18,439 nt of DNA from Bacteroidota bacterium (GTDB taxonomy: Bacteria > Bacteroidota > Bacteroidia > Bacteroidales > FEN-979), in contig JAPLDN010000272.1 of assembly GCA_026391755.1 (NCBI GenBank), positions 1 through 18,439 of the forward strand, read 5' to 3'. The position numbers and the translations under genes are program-made. Below, one piece after another: positions 1-6,405 of the stretch (its first letter is position 1; each line of letters starts with the position of its first letter). The notes below the pieces were generated by a model. It was not told the origin of the DNA. It did not search any database and saw only the letters and a list, made by a program, of their open reading frames with translations.

Positions 1-648
1 TTCGTGAACCGGGCCCAGGTCGAGACCGGGGCGGTATACCTCCGCGGACGTGTTTCCAAGATCTATCAGAAAGGGGAGAAGCTGATGGTCCGCGGAGAAG
101 ACGGACAACTTGGTCTGGATGTCGTAGTTGATGCCGATCTTGTAGTTCTCGCCACTGCAATTTTTCATAACAAGGAAAACCCGGCCCTCGCAAGGCTTCT
201 TGGAATTTCATACGACAAATACGGTTACCTTTCCGAAGCCCATCCGAAGTTACGCCCGGTTGAGACAGCCAAGGCAGGCATTTTCCTTGCAGGCTGCACC
301 CAGGCCCCAAAGGATATTCCCGAGACTGTTGCGCAGGCATCGGCCTGTGCGGCCAAGGTATGCGGACTTTTTGCAGGAGACACCATCAAGAAAGACCCGA
401 TGGTCTCAACCGTAAACAAAGAATTTTGCAGCGGCTGCCAGAATTGTATTAAGGTTTGTCCTTACCAGGCAATCGTTACAGAAGATATCCCCCTCGGGTA
501 TGGTGCAAAGGAAATGCGCACTGTAGCCAAGATCAACGAAGGCGTTTGCCAGGGTTGCGGTTCCTGCGTTGCCATCTGCCGTTCCATGGCCATTAACCTG
601 GCCGGTTTTACAGATCCCCAAATCATTAACGAGATAGTTGCCATCTGA
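1..648 (+). CDS. hdrA: HdrA-like heterodisulfide reductase subunit A, C-terminal part (5' end outside the window)
   Basis: The reading frame is open from base 1, so this is the tail of a longer gene, not a gene starting at the GTG at base 4. The first ~115 residues look like the end of an FAD-binding domain (VVVLATA-like strand, then GIFLAGC and ETVAQASACAAK, the usual end of HdrA flavin domains). Two ferredoxin clusters follow: CSGCQNCIKVCP and CQGCGSCVAIC. The last cysteine of the second is followed by R rather than P. HdrA is the flavin subunit that splits or confurcates electrons in heterodisulfide reductase complexes; in the Flx-Hdr form it takes electrons from the Flx module. The stop overlaps the flxD start by one base (TGATG). 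Family identity is strong. The exact paralogue (HdrA, or QmoA-type) rests on the flxDCBA genes that follow. Confidence 0.85.
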   Translation, partial: FVNRAQVETGAVYLRGRVSKIYQKGEKLMVRGEDGQLGLDVVVDADLVVLATAIFHNKENPALARLLGISYDKYGYLSEAHPKLRPVETAKAGIFLAGCTQAPKDIPETVAQASACAAKVCGLFAGDTIKKDPMVSTVNKEFCSGCQNCIKVCPYQAIVTEDIPLGYGAKEMRTVAKINEGVCQGCGSCVAICRSMAINLAGFTDPQIINEIVAI

Positions 649-1130
649 TGGAAGAAGTAAAAGACAAGATCGTAAGCATTGAAAAGCCCGAACTGCTTGC
701 CCCTCCCGACTGGAAGCCGGTGATCGTGGGCATTCTCTGCAACTGGTGTTCCTATGCAGGGTCGGACCTTACAGGTACATCCCGTATGCAATATCCTCCA
801 AACATCCGCATCATCCGTGTCCCCTGTTCTTCGCGCGTTGATCCCTGGTTTATCATTAAAGCCTTACAGACCACTGCGGATGGCGTGCTGATCTCGGGCT
901 GTCATCCGGGCGATTGCCATTACATCAGCGGGAATTACTATGCCCGCAGGCGTTTCCTTGTGACAAAGGAGTTATTGAAGATGGTAGGCTTCCATGAACA
1001 CAGGGTTCAGTTCAGCTGGGTTTCGGCTGCCGAAGGCGCCAAATTCGCCCAGGTCGTTAAAAAAGTGACCGAAGATGTTGTAAAGCTCGGTCCTCTTCAT
1101 TTGTATAAAAAAGAAAATTTCAACAAATAA
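648..1130 (+). CDS. flxD: FlxD / MvhD-like [2Fe-2S] electron-transfer subunit
   Basis: A 160-residue protein of the MvhD/FlpD (hydrogenase delta subunit) family. These small iron-sulfur proteins pass electrons from an input module to HdrA. Five cysteines sit in the family pattern: C31 and C34 (GILCNWCSYAG), C60 (VPCSSRVDP), and C85 and C90 (GCHPGDCHY). The GCHPGDCHY block is very characteristic. The start is the ATG at 648, overlapping the hdrA stop by one base. The gene ends TAATG, overlapping flxC by one base, so translation is probably coupled. No hydrogenase subunit lies beside it. The neighbours are the NAD-binding flxA set, which favours FlxD over a true MvhD. Cytoplasmic; no membrane segment or signal peptide. 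Confidence 0.88.
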   Translation: MEEVKDKIVSIEKPELLAPPDWKPVIVGILCNWCSYAGSDLTGTSRMQYPPNIRIIRVPCSSRVDPWFIIKALQTTADGVLISGCHPGDCHYISGNYYARRRFLVTKELLKMVGFHEHRVQFSWVSAAEGAKFAQVVKKVTEDVVKLGPLHLYKKENFNK

Positions 1131-1699
1131 TGGACTACTCGAAACAGATCCAGGACATTGCGTCAAAGCTGTTTGCAGATGATAAAATCGACGTATTCGT
1201 CGGTTACTGCATGAATGGCTTTGACGACAACCAGGTTCCTGTCGTGATTACCGATCCGAAGGAAGTGCAGGCCTTGGTTTTTACTGAAAAATCGGTGTTC
1301 AACCTGTCGAACTACCTGAAAGCCGACCATACCCGGGGAAAGCGGGTGGGACTGGTTGTGAAAGGCTGCGACAGCCGTTCTCTCAACCTCCTTCTTACCG
1401 AGAACCAGGTGAAGCGCGATAAACTCTACATCATTGGCATTGCCTGCGAAGGGGTTGTCGATGACAGGGGACAGAAAATGCAGAACTGCATGGAATGCAT
1501 CGTTCCCGATGCAGTGGTGTTTGATGAGATGCTGGGAACACCTAAGGGAAAAAAGGATTATATCGTAAATGCAGATATCACAGAGCTTGCCGCCAAAGGC
1601 CTTGTCGAGCGCAGGGAATATTTCGAAGAGATTTTCGATAACTGCATCCGCTGCAACGCCTGCAGGCATTCCTGTCCGCTGTGTTACGACAGATTATGA
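1130..1699 (+). CDS. flxC: FlxC-like iron-sulfur protein (FrhB/FdhB-type fold), possibly C-terminally shortened
   Basis: A 189-residue protein. Residues ~20-165 resemble the N-terminal domain of the F420 hydrogenase/formate dehydrogenase beta-type iron-sulfur proteins: VVKGCDSRS (77-84) followed by an IIGIACEGVVD segment and a CMEC pair (C120, C123). One [4Fe-4S] motif, CIRCNACRHSCP (C172, C175, C178, C182), lies almost at the C terminus, and the chain ends CPLCYDRL. Relatives I recall continue after CPLCYC and carry a second ferredoxin cluster, so about 100 residues may be missing. In the Flx complex this subunit should relay electrons between the FlxA/FlxB pair and FlxD/HdrA. Its start overlaps flxD by one base. 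Its stop overlaps the flxB ATG (ATGA). Confidence 0.75.
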   Translation: MDYSKQIQDIASKLFADDKIDVFVGYCMNGFDDNQVPVVITDPKEVQALVFTEKSVFNLSNYLKADHTRGKRVGLVVKGCDSRSLNLLLTENQVKRDKLYIIGIACEGVVDDRGQKMQNCMECIVPDAVVFDEMLGTPKGKKDYIVNADITELAAKGLVERREYFEEIFDNCIRCNACRHSCPLCYDRL

Positions 1700-2751
1700 G
1701 CTTTTCAACCTTTGTTACCGATAAAAATGGCTTGCAGAAATTGTACGAAGCCATTATCAGCAAGCATGAGACTTTTGCTCCCGTTGAGAAATTCGGGAAG
1801 TATGATTATAAAAAAGTTTCATCCCTGGAAGAATGTGATCCCGATTCGCCGATAGCCATGACGATGAGCGTGAAGCCCTTGTTTTTTCCGCGTTCTTCAA
1901 AGATCATAAAGTATGAAGCAACCAGTGCAGGGACCACCATCCATGAAACTGAGCAGGATCAGCTTGCAGGACCGCGCGTTATCCTTGGTGTGAAACATTG
2001 CGATGCCCGCGGGTTGCAGGTACTCGAAGCAGTGAATAAATGGGATTATATCGACAGTGACTTCCTGAAGCGCCGAAGCAATACTGTGATATTCTCAACA
2101 CGCTGCGACAAGGCCGACACCCATTGTTTCTGCACTTCACTCGATTACGATGTGGAAAATCTTGATGCGATGGATGTGGCGATTGTCAGCGGGCCCGACG
2201 GAAAGATTTACATCCAGGCCCGAACTGAAAAAGGCGAAAACTTTCTCAACCAGAACCCGGCACCCGGATCCCAGAGCCCAGCACCCAGTGCCGGGGAGGA
2301 AATGAAGAAGCAGTACGAGGGGTTTATGACTTCATTCCGCCTGAAGATGGACTATAAGGATGTCAATGAGAAAATGGCCAAACGGTTTGATTCGACAGCT
2401 TTTGAGGAAGCTACACGCAACTGCGTCAGCTGCAACACCTGCGCTTTCATTTGTCCGACCTGTCACTGTTTCAAGATCAGCGACGAGAAGATTAAGGACA
2501 CGGGAGTACGTTACAAAAGCTACGATTCCTGTAACAACGTGTACTTCACGCTGGAGGCAGGCGGTCATAATCCACGCCCGGCCAAATACCGGCGCTGGAG
2601 GCAAAGGTCTATGCATAAGTTCGTGTATTATAAGGAAAGGTTTGGCGTAAATCTGTGCGTAGGCTGTGGCCATTGCGCGATCTCCTGCCCGGTAAACATT
2701 TCCATCTTTGAGGTTGTTAATCACGTTGCCGCGGCACCGACAGAAGTGTGA
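1696..2751 (+). CDS. flxB: FlxB-like 4Fe-4S dicluster protein (AsrA-like)
   Basis: A 351-residue iron-sulfur protein like the anaerobic sulfite reductase A subunit, which in Flx complexes pairs with the flavoprotein FlxA. The GTG at 1681 is in frame, but the ATG at 1696 gives the sequence MSFSTFVTDKNG and an ATGA overlap with flxC, so I chose 1696. VKHCDARGLQ near residue ~100 and the RCDKADTHCFCTS segment are AsrA-like. Two ferredoxin motifs follow: C243/C246/C249/C253 with further cysteines at 256 and 258 (CPTCHC), and C321/C324/C327/C331. Between them is a SGHNPRP-like element, here AGGHNPRPAKYRRWR. A proline/serine-rich stretch around residues 187-200 (NPAPGSQSPAPSA) is encoded by a small DNA repeat and looks inserted, but the frame stays open. 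Confidence 0.85.
   Translation: MSFSTFVTDKNGLQKLYEAIISKHETFAPVEKFGKYDYKKVSSLEECDPDSPIAMTMSVKPLFFPRSSKIIKYEATSAGTTIHETEQDQLAGPRVILGVKHCDARGLQVLEAVNKWDYIDSDFLKRRSNTVIFSTRCDKADTHCFCTSLDYDVENLDAMDVAIVSGPDGKIYIQARTEKGENFLNQNPAPGSQSPAPSAGEEMKKQYEGFMTSFRLKMDYKDVNEKMAKRFDSTAFEEATRNCVSCNTCAFICPTCHCFKISDEKIKDTGVRYKSYDSCNNVYFTLEAGGHNPRPAKYRRWRQRSMHKFVYYKERFGVNLCVGCGHCAISCPVNISIFEVVNHVAAAPTEV
2256..2295 (+). repeat. ACCC-rich micro-repeat with an 8-bp inverted repeat inside flxB
   Basis: CCCGGCAC at 2256-2263 and GTGCCGGG at 2288-2295 are exact inverted copies around a 24-base loop. The whole stretch consists of degenerate units such as CACCCGG, GATCCCAG, AGCCCAG and CACCCAG. It encodes Pro/Ala/Ser/Gln-rich residues that differ from the rest of FlxB. 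The frame is kept, so the protein tolerates it as a surface loop. I recall similar degenerate CCCGGCACCCAG-type repeats as dispersed elements in some Bacteroidota genomes. Confidence 0.6.
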
Positions 2752-2764
2752 TCATGCTCGTAAC

Positions 2765-2816
2765 TTCACACGGCTGATACGGTTCCACTCCCTTAACCCG
2801 ATGCGGCTTGTGTGAA
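2765..2816 (+). repeat. Spaced inverted repeat in the flxB-flxA gap
   Basis: TTCACAC at 2765-2771 is matched exactly by GTGTGAA at 2810-2816, with 38 bases between. The gap (2752-2859) is the only sizeable spacing in an operon whose other genes overlap. The second half of the gap is A/T-rich and forms the flxA leader. No clear promoter box or T-tract accompanies the repeat, so it could be an attenuating or processing hairpin, or chance. Confidence 0.3.
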
Positions 2817-2859
2817 TACCCGCAGAATCACAATTTAAAAAATATAAAGAAAAGTATTT

Positions 2860-3693
2860 ATGGAAGCATTATTAGTTCCCTCCCTCGCCAGGATAGACCG
2901 GATTATCCAGGAAACACCTGATGTTCGAACATACAGGATGAAATTCAAGGATGACAGTCTTATGGAAAAATTCAGCTGGCAGCCGGGTCAGTTTGTGGAA
3001 TTTTCCCTCCTGGGTTCAGGTGAATGTACATTCTGTATTTCCTCATCAGTCACCCGCAAAGGATACTTTGATTGTTCCATCAAAAGGGCAGGAATTGTTA
3101 CTGCCGATATCCATTCCGATCTTGAGGAAGGCGATGATGTCGGGATCCGGGGCCCATACGGCAACTGCTTCCCCCTTGAGGACATCAAAGGGAAGAACCT
3201 GCTTTTCGTTGGCGGAGGGATTGGCCTGGCGCCTCTGCGTTCACTGATACAATACTGTATTGACAACCGGGGCGATTACAAGGACTTCACCATACTATAC
3301 GGTGCCCGCACATCCGCAGACCTTTGTTTTAAGGAGGAAATAGAGGAATGGAAGAAAAACACAAGCATTAAAGTTGTGCTTACCATTGACAAACCTGAGG
3401 ATACCTGGAAGGAGAATGTCGGGGTGGTTCCCAAGATCCTTGAAGAAGTGGTGAAACCCGAGATAGCCAATACCAAGGTGATCACCTGCGGACCGCCGAT
3501 CATGATCAAATATACGCTGCAATCGTTGGACCGTCTCGGATTTGCCCCGAAGGATGTGATCACAACCCTTGAAATGAAGATGCAGTGCGGGCTTGGAAAA
3601 TGCGGCCGCTGCAATATAGGCAGCACTTACATCTGCAAGGACGGTCCTGTTTTCACTTACGAACAACTGAAAGCCCTGCCCGACGAGTTCTGA
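2860..3693 (+). CDS. flxA: FlxA-like NAD(P)H:acceptor flavoprotein (AsrB/PyrK-type)
   Basis: A 277-residue ferredoxin-NADP reductase-fold protein. Residues ~8-100 form the FAD-binding barrel (PGQFVEFSL at 42-50, CTFCISSS at 56-63 in the flavin-contact position, and GDDVGIRGPYGNCFP at 91-105). Residues ~112-235 are the NAD-binding domain (LLFVGGGIGLAPLRSL, ILYGAR, and TCGPPIMIK at 209-217). The C-terminal C243, C248, C251 and C259 (CGLGKCGRC...C) match the PyrK/AsrB iron-sulfur tail. In Flx-Hdr complexes this subunit oxidises NADH and feeds electrons to FlxB/C/D and HdrA. It is the last gene of the operon, 108 bases after flxB. The ATG is preceded by an A-rich leader without a clear Shine-Dalgarno site. 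No convincing hairpin terminator follows. Confidence 0.88.
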   Translation: MEALLVPSLARIDRIIQETPDVRTYRMKFKDDSLMEKFSWQPGQFVEFSLLGSGECTFCISSSVTRKGYFDCSIKRAGIVTADIHSDLEEGDDVGIRGPYGNCFPLEDIKGKNLLFVGGGIGLAPLRSLIQYCIDNRGDYKDFTILYGARTSADLCFKEEIEEWKKNTSIKVVLTIDKPEDTWKENVGVVPKILEEVVKPEIANTKVITCGPPIMIKYTLQSLDRLGFAPKDVITTLEMKMQCGLGKCGRCNIGSTYICKDGPVFTYEQLKALPDEF

Positions 3694-3720
3694 TTTTTCC
3701 TGATATTATTTTTATTTAGA

Positions 3721-3750
3721 TTGACTTAAGATAATAAATGTTGTATCTTG
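3721..3750 (+). promoter_or_regulatory. Bacteroidota-type promoter for the exported protein gene at 3796
   Basis: TTG at 3721-3723 (TTGAC), then 20 bases, then TATCTTG at 3744-3750, close to the Bacteroidota -33/-7 consensus (TTG ... TAnnTTTG) but one T short. It lies ~45 bases before the ATG, which suggests the gene is transcribed apart from the flx operon. Confidence 0.5.
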
Positions 3751-3795
3751 CGCCATTATTTGCAATTAATGGAGTATTAATTTAACAACATTTAA

Positions 3796-4530
3796 ATGAA
3801 AAAATATATGATAATGGTGCTGGTTGCATTATGTTTTGCAATCAATTCCAATGCCCAGACAGGTACAGGCAGCACCCCACTGGTGATTGAAAGCCAGATG
3901 ATGCTTCCCAAGAGAGGGATGGAGGATAAGTTTGAAGCTGCAGTGCTTGCCCATAATAAGAAGTTTCACCAGGATGGACCATATGTTGCCGGTTTAAGAA
4001 AGATCGATTACGGTCCGCAGACAGGATGGTATGTATGGGTTATGGGTCCGGTTGCTTACACTTCCCTTGATACCCGGCCTTCCAAGGAAAGCGGACATGA
4101 TGCAGACTGGAGCGCAACCATTGATCCCCTGGTCCAGGAATACGGTGGCACAGGTTTATGGAATTATAATACCGATCTTTCTTACGGCTGGGATATCTTT
4201 AAGAAATCGAAGCATTATGAGATTTGGAGCGTTGACCTGAAGCCTAAACAGTATTACAGGTTCAAGGCTTTGTGTGAGAAGCTGAAGAAGGTGTATGAAT
4301 CTCTTGGAACAACTGCATTTATTGTTCTCGAGAACAACCTTCATTCCAAGGACGGTGCAGATGTAGGACTTATCTGGAGTTTCAACTCTTACGATGAATG
4401 GCAGAAGGATCCGGGACCCAAGGCTACCTATGAAAAGTTATACGGTGCAGGTTCCTGGCAGACTGCCATGGATGAATGGATGGATATGATTAAAAGTTAC
4501 GATTCGGAGATCAGGTCAATTGTTCAGTAA
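3796..4530 (+). CDS. Exported protein of unknown function with two alpha/beta-barrel-like halves
   Basis: A 244-residue protein with a clear signal peptide (MKKYMIMVLVALCFAINSNA, cleavage probably just before QTG), so periplasmic or outer-membrane facing. I do not recognise a named family. The mature part looks like two related halves. The first (~30-105) runs strand LVIESQMMLPKRG, helix, strand AGLRKIDYG, strand GWYVWVMGP. The second (~140-225) runs HYEIWSVDLKPKQ, helix, FIVLENN, DVGLIWSFNSYDEW. This order resembles tandem dimeric alpha/beta-barrel (ABM/NIPSNAP-like) domains. Aromatics are abundant; no catalytic motif is obvious. It has its own likely promoter (3721-3750) and a terminator immediately downstream, so it is probably a single-gene unit. 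Confidence 0.7.
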   Translation: MKKYMIMVLVALCFAINSNAQTGTGSTPLVIESQMMLPKRGMEDKFEAAVLAHNKKFHQDGPYVAGLRKIDYGPQTGWYVWVMGPVAYTSLDTRPSKESGHDADWSATIDPLVQEYGGTGLWNYNTDLSYGWDIFKKSKHYEIWSVDLKPKQYYRFKALCEKLKKVYESLGTTAFIVLENNLHSKDGADVGLIWSFNSYDEWQKDPGPKATYEKLYGAGSWQTAMDEWMDMIKSYDSEIRSIVQ

Positions 4531-4560
4531 GAAGGATTGACTGATTCAACCGGGTTACTA

Positions 4561-4600
4561 ATGGCTGGCCGGGGGCATTGCTCCGGCCGGCCATATTTTA
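4561..4600 (+). terminator. Rho-independent terminator between convergent genes
   Basis: ATGGCTGGCCGG (4561-4572) pairs with CCGGCCGGCCAT (4583-4594), one T:G wobble, ten-base loop, followed by ATTTTAAT. The very stable 12-bp stem with a T-rich tail on the plus strand fits the end of the 3796-4530 transcript. Facing the minus-strand permease gene it lacks a T-tract, so its use in that direction is unclear. Confidence 0.8.
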
Positions 4601-4601
4601 A

Positions 4602-5357
4602 TCAGGTAAGAATATCTTTTTTGCGGTAAAGGAATCCTGAAAGAAAAACAAGCAGGACGGTGAGCCCCAGGAAAAGAAAAATTCTCCAGAACTCCGCACC
4701 GTATGAGGGATTAAGCACTTCAACATTCACCCATTTGAACGGGCTCACATATCCAAAATCTCCGTTAACGCCGCTCAGACGCGAAATGGTAAAAAGGAAA
4801 TAAAGCACCAGCACCAGTCCTACACAAAAGAAAGTCACGGGCCTTGCTCTTCTTATAAGGCCTGCAACCAAAAGCCCCAGGGCCCCGAAAAACAGGTTAA
4901 GCAGGAAGGTATACAGGGTAAGTATCATGAATGGCTGTATCCTGAAATCCCCCGATTTAAAAATTTCAATAGAAAGAAAGCTGATGAACCCGGCCAGCAG
5001 ATTAAGCAATGCAATGTTCAGAAACGCAACTGCCATTTTACTGGCAAAAATCTCATCCCGGCTTACAGGCCTCGACATCAGGAATTCGGCTGTCTTGCCG
5101 TATTCTTCTTTTAACAGGATATTGGATGTAAGTACCATGGAATAGATACTCCCAAGCAGCATCATATAAACGATATTGTTTGCTGCGTAAAATCCCAGGC
5201 CCGAAAAAATATCGTTGATATTTCCGAATCCTCTCGCTTTCATCGCCGCCATGGGCACAAGTTTTACCATTCCCATGATCTGCTGCTGGTACTCGAGTAC
5301 GCTGCGGAATAAGGACATGGTAAAAAAGATATCCATATGAAACAATATCCGGTTCAT
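4602..5357 (-). CDS. ABC-2 type transporter permease, N terminus probably shortened
   Basis: A 251-residue integral membrane protein of the ABC-2 exporter permease group. It has about five hydrophobic segments: NNIVYMMLLGSIYSMVL near 62-77, AFLNIALLNLLAGFISFL, FMILTLYTFLLNLFFGALGLLVAGL, VTFFCVGLVLVLYFLF, and IFLFLGLTVLLVFLSGFLY at the end. The cytoplasmic KEEYGKTAEFLMSRPVSRDEI loop is typical of these permeases. Relatives usually start with a basic amphipathic stretch and a full first membrane helix. Here MNRILFHMDIFFTMSLF is only half of that, which suggests a loss of roughly 10-25 codons near the 5' end. The ATG lies 14 bases after the ATPase stop, so both genes form one minus-strand unit. 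The substrate is unknown. Confidence 0.75.
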   Translation of the reverse strand: MNRILFHMDIFFTMSLFRSVLEYQQQIMGMVKLVPMAAMKARGFGNINDIFSGLGFYAANNIVYMMLLGSIYSMVLTSNILLKEEYGKTAEFLMSRPVSRDEIFASKMAVAFLNIALLNLLAGFISFLSIEIFKSGDFRIQPFMILTLYTFLLNLFFGALGLLVAGLIRRARPVTFFCVGLVLVLYFLFTISRLSGVNGDFGYVSPFKWVNVEVLNPSYGAEFWRIFLFLGLTVLLVFLSGFLYRKKDILT

Positions 5358-5371
5358 TGTTTTAAGCTGTT

Positions 5372-6214
5372 TTACCGGTAATAATGAAGGAAGATCTCTT
5401 CAAGCGGAGGTTCTTCAATGCTCAGGTTTTCTAACCTTAACACAGACAAACTCTGTATTAACTCATTAATGTCGCCCGAAAACATGAACACAATGCTTTT
5501 TGGGCTTTCTGTATGAAATGATGCAATGCCCTTGACATTCAGTTCCCGAAGAACGATTTCATCCGAAAACAAGACCCTCACTTTCTTCAGTTGTCTATCC
5601 CTGAGAGCCGTAATTTCATCCGATTTGATGATCCTTCCGTCTTTGACGATTGCCACCCTGCGGCACAAAGCCTGCACTTCACTGAGGACGTGGGAAGAGA
5701 AAAATACAGTAGCCCCCCTTTTGTTTTCCTCGGTGAGCAGGTTAAACAAGCGGGATTGGATCAGGGGATCCAGTCCGGTCGTGGGTTCATCGAGAATAAG
5801 CAGGTCGGGCTGATGAACCAGGGCCTGTATAATACTCACTTTCTTTTTATTGCCTGTGGATAGCTCCGGGATCTTACGCTCCAGGTCGAGTTCCAGCAAT
5901 CCGGCCAGTTCACGTATCCTGTCTTCGCTGTGGGTCCCCCCATAGAATGCCGCTCCAAACCTGAGGAATTCGTTAACCCTCATGGTATCGTACAGGTTGG
6001 CATCGGAAGGAACATAACCCAGCCGCCTTCGTATCTGTTTGGAATCCTTCACCACATCAAGGCCAAAGATCGTTGCGCTTCCCGAGCTTGGGAATATCAG
6101 GTTTAACAGAATGCGGATGGTGGTAGATTTCCCGGCCCCGTTTGGGCCTATGAAGCCATAGAATTCTCCCTTCTTAACCGACAGACTGATATCCTCAATG
6201 CCCCGGGCACGATA
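5372..6214 (-). pseudogene. ABC transporter ATP-binding protein with a broken 5' end
   Basis: An open frame of 280 codons bounded upstream by an in-frame TAG (plus-strand CTA at 6215-6217). The encoded domain is nearly complete: Walker A GPNGAGKST (codons 23-31), signature LSTGN (118-122), Walker B LLILDEP (138-144) and the H-loop SSH (~170). The C-terminal region fits ABC-2 type exporter ATPases partnered by the downstream permease. The normal first strand (of the kind IxVxxLTKYYG) is missing: homology begins at YRARGIEDISL directly after the TAG, and upstream codons are unrelated with further stops. No ATG, GTG or TTG in frame lies before Walker A. The first usable start is GTG at 6055, which would drop Walker A. 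Either a deletion or nonsense change killed the gene, or a rare start (ATT at 6199) is used. Confidence 0.7.
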
Positions 6215-6340
6215 CTATTTTCCGACACAGGAGTTATTTCAGAGCAAACCAAACAGAAATTCAAAAATAATTTAATTAGAGACTGAAACCAAATCATTTA
6301 TGTCAAATCTGGTTAATCCGATACCGTAATTTAATATATC

Positions 6341-6352
6341 TGACATATGTCA
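6341..6352. promoter_or_regulatory. Perfect 12-bp palindrome, candidate operator
   Basis: TGACATATGTCA is a perfect palindrome directly before a plausible -33 element. Its centre lies ~43 bases before the inferred transcription start, where class II CRP/FNR-type activators bind. A half-site ATGTCA occurs 47 bases upstream (6300-6305). The regulator is unknown. Confidence 0.4.
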
Positions 6353-6353
6353 T

Positions 6354-6384
6354 TTTGTAACTTCAACGAAATGTCGGAGCTTTG
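6354..6384 (+). promoter_or_regulatory. Probable promoter of the acyl-CoA synthetase gene
   Basis: TTTG at 6354-6357, 19 bases, then GAGCTTTG at 6377-6384, one mismatch from TAnnTTTG. The start codon is at 6406, leaving a leader of about 15 bases. The 190 bases between the broken ATPase frame and this gene hold no ORF that I recognise. Confidence 0.45.
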
Positions 6385-6405
6385 CAGAGTAAAACATAAC
6401 ATTTG

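Noticed and set aside
1163..1669. 168-residue minus-strand ORF opposite flxC
   Set aside because: It is the mirror of a gene with clear Fe-S and fold motifs on the plus strand, and its own translation shows no recognisable domain.
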